A program made the position numbers and the translations under genes. Below the pieces are notes generated by a model. That model had not been told where the DNA came from. It did no database searches and was given only the letters and a program-made list of their open reading frames with translations. Source: Diphasiastrum complanatum (taxonomy: Eukaryota; Streptophyta; Lycopodiopsida; Lycopodiales; Lycopodiaceae). From it: DNA of 60,000 nt. The DNA lies in the NCBI GenBank assembly GCA_029204225.1, contig CM055103.1, forward strand, positions 47,010,703 to 47,070,702. Direction: 5' to 3'. Positions 1 through 12,163 of the stretch are shown piece after piece; positions within the stretch are counted from its first letter, which is position 1; each line of letters begins with the position of its first letter.

Positions 1-66
1 ATGTGTTGAAATTCTCAAGTCCATTTTTGAAAATGGATTTTGCCAAAGTCCAAAAGTTATTGATAC

Positions 67-693
67 CATAGATGCACTGCGATTCTGAATCGCGATTCAG
101 AAACGCGTTTCAGGGTTTTCTCAGAATCGCGCAGAATAGGTTTTTTTTTTTTTTGAAATTTTTTTAGGCAATATGGGTATCAGATGAAAGCTCCGATTGA
201 AAGCATTATGACTGTGTAGTTTGCTGACTATTTCGGGTGCGAAACACCAAAAAGTGTGTTTTCACTCAAGGAGTTGGAAGGCCAAATCATGAAGGGGATC
301 GTTGCCCCCCAAAACCCCCACCGGGGGGCTGCACCCCCCCCGGACCCCCTGTTTCTCGGGGGGCTACAGCCCCACGGACCCCCTAGAGCTTCCTACTATA
401 TAGACATTGTAGATAAAATTGCTACCACCCCCCTTGTAGATAAGAATGGGGTCCAAATCTCCAGTGAAACGATTGCAAAAGTGATCATCATCCATACAGT
501 TGATAATCTAAACTATAGCATTAACATTTACTGAAAACCAGAGCAAATGACAACTAAATAGCTACTGAAAATAAGATTTGTTTGTGCCTCCTCTACTACA
601 CTTCTGAGAGGCAAAACGCTGGTTTAACCATTGATCCCCTATAAAAATTTCAGCCATAAGCTATTTCAGCCATCGCGATTCGGTGCATCTATG
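67..693. mobile_element. non-autonomous hAT-like DNA transposon (MITE)
   Basis: The ends are an 11-bp perfect terminal inverted repeat, CATAGATGCAC at 67-77 and its complement at 683-693. The direct repeat ATTGATAC flanks them at 59-66 and 694-701. An 8-bp target duplication with short TIRs beginning CA is the known signature of the hAT superfamily. Just inside both ends the motif GAATCGCGAT recurs, so the TIR is longer but imperfect. A 16-bp perfect palindrome lies at 85-100. No transposase is encoded; the 627-bp body is non-coding apart from a chance ORF. The 8-bp duplication is exact, so insertion was probably not ancient. Confidence 0.72.
304..384. repeat. GC-rich self-complementary tract inside the hAT-like element
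   Basis: Runs of five to eight C alternate with runs of five or six G in arrangements such as GGGGGGCTGCACCCCC and GGGGGGCTACAGCCCC, which can fold into short G/C stems with four-base loops. The composition contrasts sharply with the AT-rich surroundings. It overlaps a chance ORF whose proline-rich translation is only the repeat read through. Confidence 0.6.
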
Positions 694-701
694 ATTGATA
701 C

Positions 702-2600
702 TATGTTCAAACAACATTCATTCCTTGTAAATGAATAAATACATTTCTCTTAAGATTGATTCACACACATGCCATTCAAAGAAAGCATATTTGAAGTATA
801 TGTTGGATCTCCAAGTGGCTTTGACATTTCCTTACATCCTTCTCCAATTTTTTTGTTTTCATAACATGGTTGCATCTAATCTGTAGGCAAATTGTTGCTT
901 TTAGCAAGTAACAAATTTTTTTTCGTGTTTCCCTACCTAATGTCATAGCTTCTATTCCTATCGAATCGACATGAACTTGTTACAAAGTGATATACAAAGT
1001 CAATGATTAGTGATATCACATTTCAACAATTACCTTCAAAACAATAATCAACATGGATTGAAGAGCATACAATGAAATAATACTAATCATCAATGAATCT
1101 TATCATGTTACATCAACATAACATTTAGAAAATTCAGATTTACAAGGCCAAACTCATTTTCTAAAAAAAAAAAAAATGTTGTATCATAAGACATTGAGCT
1201 TTCTACTACTTGTACCAAACTTTATTATTAGCTATTAAGATTTTAAATGTATACTCAAAAGTTAAAACAAAGTGATATCAAATTTCCTATTATAAAATAC
1301 AAACGTATGAAGATCATGGTTATATTTCAAAATCAAAATATAAATCCATTGCACAAAATAATTTGATAAATTTTTAAATTCTATCTTAATAGTACATCAA
1401 TTTTATCTTTACAAAAATTTCAACTTATTGTTCTCGTGTTATGTCATGAACGCCTTCCCATAAGCTAAAATTGTTGGCTTGACATGAAGTAAAAATGCAA
1501 CAATATGATATAGCAAGGCCTTTGTGTTAGAATACTGTATGGTTCTTGTTTTAATAATTCATATTATCCTTTACGATTGATTTCTTCACCAACTCCCATG
1601 AGCAACTTTAACACATAGTATATTGCATTTGCAAGACAAGGGCAACATAAAAAAACATTCAACAAATATGCATATTGAAAGAGATTTTGAAATACATCAA
1701 CTCATACAAAAATGTATTTTTTCAAGCACCAGCGTATTACTTGTAAGGGTACGTAGTAGCCAATACTTGTTAGAATGTAAACTGCTCTCTCTGTCCTTTT
1801 GAAGCCAGGAAAGATCCAGAAATGTTGGCTACTGCAGCACAATCTCTACAATTGCAGTATATACTATGGATATTTGCATATCAGAACCAAGACTTTCTTC
1901 ACAACCAGCTGGGTAGCCTGAAAATTCGTTATCAACTAACGGGATTATCAACACGAGGAAATCCTGCAGAATCAGCTGAGGAAAACAAACATACATGTCT
2001 ATGCATAAATTCTCTCTTGTGTTTCCTCGTTTATGCGGCAGATTGGAGTAAACTCCTGGCCTCAGGTTGAGGAGATTACGTAATCACTAATGCCACTTAT
2101 TGGAGCGCCGTTTATACTTGAATTTGTACTGTTCTTTCAACTGCAAAAACCGAAACTAGCTAACTGCCTATACTCTCGACCAGCAGACAAATGAAAGCCA
2201 CAAAATGAGCCAAATGAAAAATGAGTAACAGTAGATTGTCTAACTTCCAATCTAATCAGATAGACAGAAAAGGATGAGAGAGAAAGAGTGAGAAGGGAGG
2301 GCGATTATGACAGATTGCCGTAGAAGGCAACACAATCGCTGCACTCACAGTCTAGGTATTTGCACATCCGGCAGCCAAGACAAACACATTCTTGACACCA
2401 ATCGCAATTGCGCTCTCTTGGACAACCCCTTATCTTCTGTCGCACCCTTCTTTCTGCCAACTCCTCGCATGAAGCCAACCTACTGCAATAGCATCACCAT
2501 TAAACGTAAGTTAACTTGCCGTATCTATACTGAAAGCGCAGCTCACTTCATACTCTAACCTGCAAGCAAACAGCTTATATTAAACCACCTTGTTTGATTA
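702..2600. other. AT-rich intergenic DNA, no gene seen
   Basis: I see no coding signal, no paired repeats and no RNA gene. Short ORFs near 1822-2070 and 2307-2558 show no recognisable motif or supporting context. A stretch of A around 1160-1172 is the only simple repeat. Confidence 0.5.
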
Positions 2601-2639
2601 TTAGGCCCGGGTAGCTAGAGCCTAATTAGTGGTAGTTGA

Positions 2640-2955
2640 TATGAAATACGTCTTCTGCACTCGAATCGGTGAGGTGAGTTTGTTCTTTTTTTGTCTTTTC
2701 AGATCGTTTTTTCTATGAATTATAATGGTAGTATTCACACTGAGGTAAATAATAACTAAATATTATGTGAACGTCAGTTACATTCACGACGACGTTTGAG
2801 AGGGACGCCTATTCCACCTGTTCGCATCTATGTAGAGTCTTCAGCCTACAATATGTAGTTAGAGTATCTCTGGCTCTCTCTCTTGGTGTGTGATGCTCTC
2901 TCTCTTTCCTCTCTCGCTGATCTTGTGATAGCTGCTTGCTGCCCATTCTGTATCA
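2640..2955 (+). mobile_element. LTR-retrotransposon LTR, 3' part (5' edge not resolved)
   Basis: The sequence ends in CA directly abutting a 12-base match to the initiator-Met-tRNA primer binding site, the standard LTR/interior junction of plant copia and many gypsy elements. CT-rich stretches at 2873-2925 are typical of leader regions near a transcription start. The TG start is not clear, so the left coordinate is a guess. No gag reading frame follows before another element interrupts at 4115. Confidence 0.5.
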
Positions 2956-2967
2956 TGGTATCAGAGC
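2956..2967 (+). other. primer binding site (tRNA-iMet type)
   Basis: TGGTATCAGAGC, complementary to the 3' end of initiator methionine tRNA, where minus-strand DNA synthesis of plant LTR retroelements is primed. It begins directly after the CA that ends the preceding LTR. Confidence 0.7.
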
Positions 2968-4109
2968 GAGGTTTGTCCACACCTTCCATTCACGGCCGAC
3001 ATCTCCCTGTCTGAACTCACTAGATTTGAACTGTGCTTTTCAAGTCTTGAAAATGTAGAGCCTTTGTCTGTATCGTGAAAGTCTGGGTGGGACTTGCTGT
3101 AAATAATTCTCACGATCAAGGATGAAGGGTACTACAGGCCTGTGTGAAGTTGTTTCTATGGAGCGCTGCTCCCTTGCACTGACTACATGAGATGCTTATG
3201 ATTAGCATGAATGCTATAAGCATGACTTATGAACATGGGTTTTACTTGTAAATATAGCTGGTTACACAAGTACAGAATTTTGCATAGCTTTACTCTTCAA
3301 GAACTGTCGTAGCATGTTCACTTTAGATCATAAGATATTAGTGTAGTATATAGGATTACCGTTCCCACAGAGATGGATAGTTCACAATAATCGGAAAAAA
3401 AAAGGCTTTTTCTGTTTTAGCATATGAAAACCTGGTTATCATCAGATATTAGAGAGATCAGGCGGCCAGTACTACCTTAATGTAATGCAATAGTACAACA
3501 CTAGTTAAGTTGGTTTTCCAAAGTTTCAAATAATTCTGATGAAATACTCAGAGTTCTTAGTGATTTCAAAAGTTCGACAAGATTAAATCTATCAACAATT
3601 GATATACTCCTTATCAAGAAGTTTTGATAAGTTCTGTTCTACTAAATCTGAGGTTCCCACAGTCAAGTCTTAAAAGTTGTTAGCCATGGCTTGGAACTAT
3701 CGAACAATATTATTCGACAATGAACTACACTCGAACACTTCTAAAATGGAGTTCAACATTCATTAATGAATCTCACTTCCGAATAGGTACTAGATGATGG
3801 AAATAATAGAAAAATAATTGTCCAAATCTATCAGGCTCTGTAACGTAACAAAACGAAAGTAGACAAAGGGAAGGGAAGTGAAGCGAAACTTGAACGAGCT
3901 CTGATTTTGATATTGCTGAAGTGAAAACAGTTGCGAACGAAATCAATTTGGATGGAGTTCAAATATGATTGTTGGTCACTGCCTGCTATATCATTCGTAC
4001 AATCCTCCAGAATGTAGACAGACACTGCTGACCTACGTTATAGATTAATATAGCATTCAACAAGATTGAACCAGTGTGCGGAATTGATTAAACAAGTAAA
4101 TGAGATACA
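2968..4109. other. probable leader/interior of the interrupted LTR element, no coding signal
   Basis: It lies between a primer binding site and the insertion point of the next element. No gag motif, zinc knuckle or long frame is visible. A minus-strand ORF at 3831-4025 has no recognisable feature. It may be untranslated leader of the element whose LTR ends at 2955, split by the gypsy insertion at 4114/10335. Confidence 0.35.
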
Positions 4110-4114
4110 GAAAT

Positions 4115-4602
4115 TGTTACGTCCATGTCTTGTAAAACGGAATCGGAATAATTCCTGACGTGGATAGCCGGTCACTCCAGGTGTATATGGTTATTAGTTA
4201 TGCCTCATCATTCCGGGCTTGGCCTGTATAGTAATTAATAATCATATGAGGGCCCAGACCGATAATTGGACATAGGAGCACATGCATAGTGAATGACTGC
4301 TTTCATGCAAGAATAGAGGTCAATAGCTCAATATGGGTTGCATGGGAATCCTAAAAAGAATATTCTCTCTCTCTTGAGGAGAATAAGTCTAGTGGAAAAT
4401 CGCCCATATTCCTATTGGAAATTCAGTTTCTTGAGCATGTTTCTCCTCCTCTCTCTTAGGTTCTGCACTATGGCTTGGGGGGTAGGTCCAGGAGGAAACT
4501 CCAGGAGGGATCTAGGTTTGGATAGGTGGTTTTGATCCACAGGTGTCCTTTTGGTTGTTTTGCAACAGGATCTTGTCAGATCTTCATATGGTGATCCTTA
4601 CA
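4115..4602 (+). repeat. 5' LTR of the gypsy element
   Basis: 488 bp starting TGTTACGTCC and ending CTTACA. It aligns along its whole length with 9848-10334, and in inverted orientation with 16282-16768. One extra base separates it from the primer binding site. Confidence 0.85.
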
Positions 4603-4603
4603 G

Positions 4604-4615
4604 TGGTATCAGAGC
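4604..4615 (+). other. primer binding site (tRNA-iMet type)
   Basis: TGGTATCAGAGC one base after the LTR end; complementary to the 3' end of initiator Met tRNA. The inverted relative at 16269-16280 carries TGGTATCAAAGC, one base different. Confidence 0.82.
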
Positions 4616-7600
4616 TATGGATTTGCATCAATCAGAAGGTGGAGTTACTTCTTGTATTTTCTCAGTTTTTGTGGATTTCTCCTTGCATGTTACTTCGAGG
4701 TGGTGCAATTGATCTCCAAGTAGGTGGCTTCTCTGAATTTGGTGTACTTTCAGCGTAAAGATCATATTTATGGGGTTTCTCCATAGTTTTTGGTGGAAAT
4801 CTATGGATTTTTGATGATTTTAGTGGATTTTTCACCTAGAATTGAAGTTTTTTGCTTGAAATTGATCATAGGTACTGGTGTAGTACGTTTTCCAGATCGT
4901 ATTTGCTGTTTTACAGTCATTATTGATTGGATCTAATGATTGCATGATGTTGGAATAGTCAAAAGGTGGATTAGATAGTGATTTTGGACCAAAAATTGGG
5001 GTTTTTTGACCATAAATGGGCTATAGAAACCATGTTTGACTAGATTCAGAACTTTTAGTGCTTGAATGCAATGGATTTACAGGGATTTGGATCTGATTGC
5101 ACGAGTTTATGGATTTTCCGCACAAATTTTGGTCAAAATTGGTCAAAAACCAAGGTTTTTTGATGTTTTTTGGACTAATTTTGGGGTAGAACTCAAAATT
5201 CTCAGACAAGACTTGGTATGAACGTTTTCAGAGATGTAATGAAGCTGTCCCTGATCTGTCATGAAGTTTGGAAGGGATTAGACACCATTAGGGGGCTCAA
5301 AACACCAAAAATTAGTGTATTTTTGATGATTTTTGAGCATGAATACCTCTCAATTGGGGGTCTGAACCTGTTGGTTCTTGTTACAAGCTTAAAGATATGA
5401 TGGATTGCGTCTGTTTTGAGCCATCATGTATCCAATTTGGATAGTTGAGCATAAGACACCATCATGTTGAAGTTTTGCTTGTTGAAGGAGGCCAAAATTT
5501 GCATTTTTTGCATGATCTGAGGTTATGATTGCTTGCTGGACCTGTTAAAAGCTTCTATACCTCTCTAATGAACCTTATTAGAGTGCTTGTAACCTTTGAT
5601 CCAAGGCTTTTGGGGCTGGGATATGTTTTTTGATGATACCTCTCCAAAAAAGTGCGCCCTCCTACCTGTTTTTCAGCCATTTAGTACTCGCATGTGTGAA
5701 GCCAGAGTGCAGGGTGACATGGCAAGTGCCTTGTAGACCCACTCTCCCTCTGTACTGTGCTTTACAACGACCAATTTGGTTTTCTATCAAAAGTTTGGCA
5801 ATTTTTGAACTAAAATTTGCAAAATTTTTGAAATGTTCTGATGCATGCATGCTTGTAACTCAGTGTAGTGCTTGTCTGTTGATGAAAATGTATGGATAGA
5901 CCTGTATGCATGCATGGATGCATGTTGCATGTGTAAGCAGTAGAATGATCAGAATATTTCTTGCATGAAGCTATTTTTGGCAATTCTAGCTCAAAAAGCA
6001 GATTTCCTAGTGGCTAAGCTAATTACGGGATTTTTTCGTTTTTTTAAAAAAATCAGTGCATGTCGAGTTTTGATATGTGACAGTGCCTGTGAATTTGATA
6101 AATCGATAATTTTAATCGATTTTCACAGTTGGTCCAGATTTTGTGAATCCCTGTGCTAATTTCCCAGTTTCTTGGCAATTTACCTAAAAATTGATTTTTT
6201 TTTAAATCACTGCATGTCACGTTGGATGCATGCTGGATGCTTCAGAATTCTTCTAATATGAGATGGTAACTGTGAAACTGTCAAGTCGATGTTTGGTCGA
6301 TTTTCACAGTTTAGGTCCATATTGAATGGAATTTGAAAATCCCAGTTTACGTAAAATTTGAGGAAACCATGGACGTTTTCGATTTGTTCCAATTCATTGG
6401 TTATTGATCAAACAGAAATGACTTATAAAGTGAATGATCTTACTGAGTTGAAATCACTCGATTGTTAAGATCAATGTACCATTCACTTTTAGTTGAAGAT
6501 TTTGTGAATCTGTCAATTAAGGAGAATTTCTTGTTATGAGGATCAATTAGGACCAAGAATAATGTAAATCTAGTAAAACAATTCTATACTGATCTATAAG
6601 TGGATTTGCTAGGGATTAAGTGCGGCACTTAATGAACCAATCAAAATTGTCCAGGTGATAGTGCTAAAGTTAGCGATACCAAATTGAACTTTTTCCTAGT
6701 ACAAATTTGGGTTTTGTAAACCTGAACCATTTTTGGAACGGGGAAAAGAGTGGAAGTCTGATAGGTAGATGATTGATGATCTTAGTTATCCAATTATTTA
6801 ATTTACATTCAATTCCTGAAGTATAACTAATTGCAAGTGTGAATAAAATTGGGAATTATTTAAGAAGACTACCTCTGAGAATTTGGATTCCTTTTCCCCA
6901 GTGTGAATTAGAATTTTGAGAATTCGAGGATTCTAAGGGAGAGGTAGTGGCAAGACTGATAATCCATTTCTAGAACCATCTCTGTTTTGCAATTAGATTT
7001 GCAAAGTAATGCAGATAGAAGGTGTTCCATACAAGAATCTAGTAATTTGGATTCTTTTCAGTTATAGAGTATTTCTCTGTAATGACAGTAACAACCAAGA
7101 GAGTTCTAACTTGTTAAAAGAATTAAGTTCTTTCTACCGATTATGGAATAGATATTGGATATCTAAGTTAGTATGAGATTCGTTTTTTGTTGAGATCTAT
7201 GTTTCTTTTGGGTCAGAATACGTTCTATTGTATTTGGATGATACATTTTGTTTGTCCATGTTGGGTACAATATGAAATGGTATTCTTTGAGAAACACTAA
7301 AGAAGCATGAGAGATTTCAATCGTTAGGATTATCCCTTGGAATTGGTTGTGAATTTGATCCTATGTCTGGGTATAGGAATGCCAAATCGTCTTTTTTGAC
7401 TTTTTGGACAAAACAGATCTGGATGCAAAAGATTCTTGAAGGAAAAGTTGGTGGTATGGGACATCAGTGATTCTAAAAGGGATTTATTGGGTAGAATGAT
7501 CTATAGACCGATGATGTAATGGTAATACTAACATAGTCCATTGGTTTTTGTTAAGGGTATTTTGGGAATTATGAGATATAGATCGATCCCTTAATGGTAT

Positions 7601-9832
7601 CTCATTAATTACAAAATATGGAAGCCCTTAAATCTATTTCTCTATTTTATTAAATCTCTACTCTTTAGAAATTTCTTAATACATGACAATTGGATTGACA
7701 TTCATATAATTTCTTCTAGTGTAGAACTCTGTTCTGAAGGATTGTTAAATTATATGGAATTGTACTTCCATATAGGGTATTTGAATATGGCTCGGAACTT
7801 AGGTTTCCTGAACCCTAACGTTAGTCTCTATTTGATAGTTGATTATCGAGAGTTAATATTTCTATCATTCGGGATAAGATATTCTATGATTTTGAGGAAA
7901 AAGTCCTATTTGTAATAGTATTGGATACTTATTACTGACTTTTTTGAATCTTTGATATCTTATACATTGTCTCCTAGGAACTTGTAAAATCAAAATTATG
8001 GAATTTCTTTTTTAAAAGGGGAGAAGAAAAGATAGGGATAAGTCTTTCGAGGAATCAGCCAGTTGCATTGATTTTGAGAAAAAATCTTGTATGTGAGCAA
8101 TGGTAGAACTATCCAGTTTGAAATAGACAAACTCTCTAAGTGATTATTTTGAGTAATCTGGAACTAGAGGAGTTTTGGGGTTATTGAGCTGTGAGATATT
8201 CATTAATATGGGAATTATTGATAAAGATTAAATTAAGATTCACTAATTGTAACCAAGTACCATTTTGTTATGGATTGGATCAGTGGAATAAAGCTTTAAT
8301 CTTAACTCTATGTCCAAAGATGTCTGTATGAGTTAGTCCCTTTGTACGCTAAGATCTGTTGTAGGCTAATTGGTAGAAGAAATTTTGTTAATAAGAGTTA
8401 GATGGTTGGAAAACTTGTGATGTGGAGCTATTCACTTCAAAGATTTCCCAGATATGCTATTTACTCATGAGAAATAGAGATCTTTGGTAGCTGAGTTGCA
8501 AGATTCTCAGTAAATTACGCGAGTAACATATGCAAATTGTGGATATCTATCAGTTTATAGCCTATGTTTATGTATATGAACATAGTTGGATAAGTTGCTT
8601 GTGTACATCTTAATCTTGTGGATCTACTATGTGTTTCCTATGTACTGAGTCTATATCGTATACTTAAACTAGTCAGAGTGCATAGACATATGAACAAGTA
8701 ATGTGTGGAACAGTTACTTGTAGGTTAATGTCTATTTCTGTGGAAAGGATAATTCATTAACTTATTTAATTGAGATCTGCACCTAGACATTTAAGATTTC
8801 TGAATCATTTACAATTGACTTGAGTAATTGGATTATTCCTGATTAGAAGTTAATTGGATAAGTAAGCAGTGTGAAGAGAATTCACCGGGAATTGTTTATA
8901 TTGATCTATATTGCTTATAAGTCACATGATTAGTGAGTCATTTGGATTCATTTATGAGAACTGTGCATAGAATATAGAAGATTCTTGATATAGAGTATTT
9001 CTTGAAGGAGAAATATCCTAAGTTTAAGACTATATACCAGTCAACTCATATAATAAATTGGATGACAGAGTCTACTAATGTCAAGGATAACCACTGAATT
9101 CAGTTGGAATTCTATCTCAGAAGAGTATTTGGGGTACTCAAGACTATGTTGAAGTCATTTTTATCTTGATGGATCTCCTAAGAGATTTTGGTGGGATGAG
9201 TTTTGTACCAAGAAGTATTTATGATGGGTCTACAAGTATTTGTGAATAGTCTTGGACTTTGGATCTTTAACTTTTGAATATTGATTTCCAATACAAGGTG
9301 AGGACTCACCCAGTGATTCATGTAAATTGAGGTACATGAAGGTGATGTTACTAGATTGGAGAAAATCAAATTCAATAGGGAAATTTATCTTTTAGTGTAC
9401 TTCTAAAAGGTTGATATAGTATTTCAGTGTAGAGACAGATAATTTGAGAATTATCCCATTCCTAAATACTTATTTGATATTGAAGTCAGACTAAAGATTG
9501 ATTTTCAGGGTAATTGTGAAAGTTAAATGATTGATTTGTTAGCTTTTAAACTTAATCTTCAAGTTTGGTCGACTACTCATCCGGTGTATCATGTAAATTT
9601 AGTTTATATGATGATGACAGTTTGATGTATTGAAGATTTTGCCCATTTGGAAGATTTATCGCTCAATGTACCTTTGGAACCTGAATGAGTACTCAGGATC
9701 AGAGACAAACAATTGAGAAATTGTTTTATCCTTGTGTGCTTGCTTAAGTTCGTTGGTCAAATTGAGGATAATGATCCATGGGAAGAATTAAAAGCATACA
9801 AATTGGTTACCCGTTCTGAGGACATAACTGGT
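4616..9832 (+). pseudogene. decayed gag-pol interior of the gypsy element
   Basis: The first ~1.8 kb (to about 6400) is non-coding leader; its homology to the inverted copy at 14881-16268 gives an independent check on the boundary. Further on only scraps of pol remain: VLLYLDD at 7222-7242 resembles an RT active site, THPVIHVN near 9304-9327 and THPVYHVNLV near 9575-9604 resemble the conserved end of gypsy integrase. Stops and frameshifts occur throughout, and no ORF exceeds about 90 codons. Two copies of the HPVxHVN block about 270 bp apart suggest a small internal duplication. No function is expected. Confidence 0.6.
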
Positions 9833-9847
9833 TTAAGGGGGGAAGAA
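9833..9847 (+). other. polypurine tract
   Basis: AAGGGGGGAAGAA immediately before the 3' LTR, the expected primer site for plus-strand DNA synthesis. It supports the 3' LTR start at 9848. Confidence 0.8.
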
Positions 9848-10334
9848 TGTTACGTCCATGTCCTATACAAGGGAATCAGAATAATTTCTAACGTGGATAG
9901 CGGGTCACTCTAGGTGTATATGGTTATTAGTTATGCCTCGTCATTCTGGGCTTGGCTTGTAAAGTAATCAATAATCATATGAGGGCCCAGACCTATAATT
10001 GGACATAGGAGCACATGCATAGTGAATGACTGCTTTCATGCAAGAATAGGAGGTCAATAGCTCAATATGGGGTGCATGGGGATCCTAAAAGGAATATTCT
10101 CTCTCTTGAGGAGAATAAGTCTAGTGGAAAATCGCCCATCTTCCTATTGGAAATGCAGTTTCTTGAGCTTGTTTCTCCTCCTCTCTCTTAGGTTCTTCAC
10201 TATGGCTTGGGGGCTAGGTCCAAGAGGAAACTCCAAGAGGGATCTAGGTCTGGATGGGTGGTTTTGCTCCACAGGTGTCCTTTTGGTTGTTTTGCAACAG
10301 GATCTAGTCAGATCTTCATATGGTGATCCTTACA
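9848..10334 (+). repeat. 3' LTR of the gypsy element
   Basis: 487 bp, TGTTACGTCC to CTTACA, directly after a polypurine tract and paired with 4115-4602. It is followed by caaat, which nearly repeats the five bases before the 5' LTR. Confidence 0.85.
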
Positions 10335-10734
10335 CAAATAATAGCAGACAACAATTCATTCAGGATCAGACAAAATTCAGAATAATATGTGCATAATAGC
10401 TACAATATCATCTATTAATCCTCTTGAGATCGAGCACTGTGTGACAGACCCACACAGCGCATTGGCATGAGAGAAGTGGCGTTCTCTCAAGAATAGTGTC
10501 TCGCTTACTAGCAGACTTCTTGGATCTCTGTGGATCTTGCTTACAAAATTGTCTCGCTCACAGGTGGACTTCTATTCTATATCTTTCATCTATGTGTATA
10601 TGTTTGATGCATATAGAAAATGTGTATATTCTGCGAACTTTTTCGTGTCGCTTCGAGTAACATTCTTGATCAAACAGATTAAAATGTATTTTCAGAAGAA
10701 TTACCTCATGGAATATCGCCATCCAGATCGGTAG
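10335..10734. other. intergenic segment between two retroelements, nothing identified
   Basis: No coding motif or paired repeat seen. It may be the continuation of the sequence interrupted by the gypsy insertion (left flank ending 4114). Confidence 0.4.
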
Positions 10735-10749
10735 ATTATAAGATAGAGT

Positions 10750-12014
10750 TAATTCTAGGTAGTCACCCTATCTCTAGACAACCTTACAGGTCCTCTCAAA
10801 AGAAGAGATATAGATTACTAAGCAAATTGAAAAATATTTGAAGATAAGTCATATTCAGCCAAGTAAATCACCTTGGGGTGCTCCTGTTCTTCTTAAATCA
10901 AAGAAAGATGGAGGCTTCAGGTTGTGTGTGGACTACAAGGGGTTGAATAAGGTAGCTATTAAGAATAAATATCCTTTGCCTCGTATGGATGATCTGGTAG
11001 ATCGATAAGGTGGAGCTAAGTACTCCACAAAGATAGACCTTAGAACCGGATATCATCATATTAGGATTCATCCGAAAGATGTGCAAAAGACTGGTTTTTG
11101 GACGATATTCAGTCATTATGAATGTCTCGTGCTTTCTTTTGGGTTGACGAATGATGATCTTTTTCGTCCATATCTAGGGAAGTATGTGGTTGTATTCTTG
11201 GATGACATTCTCATCTACAGTAGGACACTTAAGGAGCATTTGAATCATCTTAAGACAATCTTAGATATTTTCAGATGAGAGAAGCTTTATGCTAAAGAAT
11301 CTAAATGTGAGTTTTTTAAGCATGAGTTATTGTATCTCGGTCATAAGATCACCCGTAGTGGGTTGGCGATTGATGAGAATGAGGTCAAGACAGTGCTTGA
11401 GTGGCCGATACCGAAGACAGTTAGAGAAGTTAAATATTTTCTCGATTTTATAGTTTTCTTTTGTAAGTCAATTGAGGATTATGCAAAAGTGGCAGCACCT
11501 TTAAATAATTTGACTAAAGGCAGAGTTAATAAAAAGAAAAAGAGAAGTCAACCTAGTGAGCCTATTGAGTGGAATGATGAATTGAACCAATGCTTTGTGA
11601 AAGTCAAGCAAATGGTTGCTTCAGCTCCTGTTTTAGAGATCGTGAATCTTGATAAACCTGACATCATGCAAACTGATGTGAGTGATTTGGCGATAGGGGC
11701 AGTTCTTCTACAAGATGATAGGCCGATAGCGTTTGAAAGCAAGAAACTCGTAGGGCCTCAGTTGCGGTACACAAAACAAAAAAAAAAAGTTATTTGCTGT
11801 GATACATGCACTGAAAACTTGGAGGCATTACCTTTATGGTAGTCAGTTTATAGTGTATACAGATCACCAGCCTCTAAAGTACTTTTGTAATCAGAATGAT
11901 TTGAGGGGTCGTAAAGCTCGTTGGGCTGAGCTTATGCAGGGATTTGATGATGAGATCCAATATGTCAAGGGAAGCTCTAACCAAGTTGCAGATGCACTTA
12001 GTCAGGTCAAATGA
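10750..12014 (+). pseudogene. Ty3/gypsy (chromovirus) reverse transcriptase and RNase H, broken
   Basis: Translation in mixed frames gives the RT order expected for gypsy: [19 protein letters not shown] block near 10870, DYKGLNK near 10930, KIDLRTGYHHIRI near 11031-11070, then YLGKYVVVFLDDILIYSR at about 11172-11223 with the FLDD catalytic pair intact. A block of about ten residues before it (between SFGLTND and RPYLG) is deleted. RNase H follows: DVSDLAIGAVLLQ near 11677, then after a frameshift in an A-run near 11785, YTDHQPLKYF near 11859 and VADALSQVK at the end. Stops at 11008 and 11276 and the A-run frameshift make it non-functional. It belongs with the chromodomain piece at 12977-13405. 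Confidence 0.85.
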
Positions 12015-12163
12015 ACTTTCATTCACCCAGATTTCCACTGATCTATATCTTTCACTGAGAGGGAGGTGTGAATCTGATTCTCATTTTGGTCCCATCTAAA
12101 AGATGGTGGAGACAGGAAAAAATGAGAGTGGAATAGAGATTTACTCATATGGGTCTCAAGTTC

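Larger units (their letters stand above)
4115..10334 (+). mobile_element. full-length degenerate Ty3/gypsy LTR retrotransposon
   Basis: A 6.2-kb element bounded by two direct LTRs (4115-4602 and 9848-10334), both TGTTACGTCC to CTTACA. A primer binding site follows the left LTR and a purine tract precedes the right one. The 5-bp flanks are gaaat on the left and caaat on the right, a target duplication with one mismatch. By eye the LTRs match at about nine positions in ten, with small indels, implying an old insertion. The interior is heavily mutated. I assign gypsy over copia because of a YLDD-type remnant and two integrase C-terminal HPVxHVN remnants close to the 3' LTR. Confidence 0.82.

Noticed and set aside
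256-534. 92-codon ORF with a proline-rich stretch
   Set aside because: It starts on GTG inside the hAT-like element, and its low-complexity part is the GC-rich foldback tract read through; no domain.
2307-2558. 83-codon plus-strand ORF
   Set aside because: Cysteine content looked interesting, but there is no knuckle spacing, no promoter context and no similarity to neighbouring elements.
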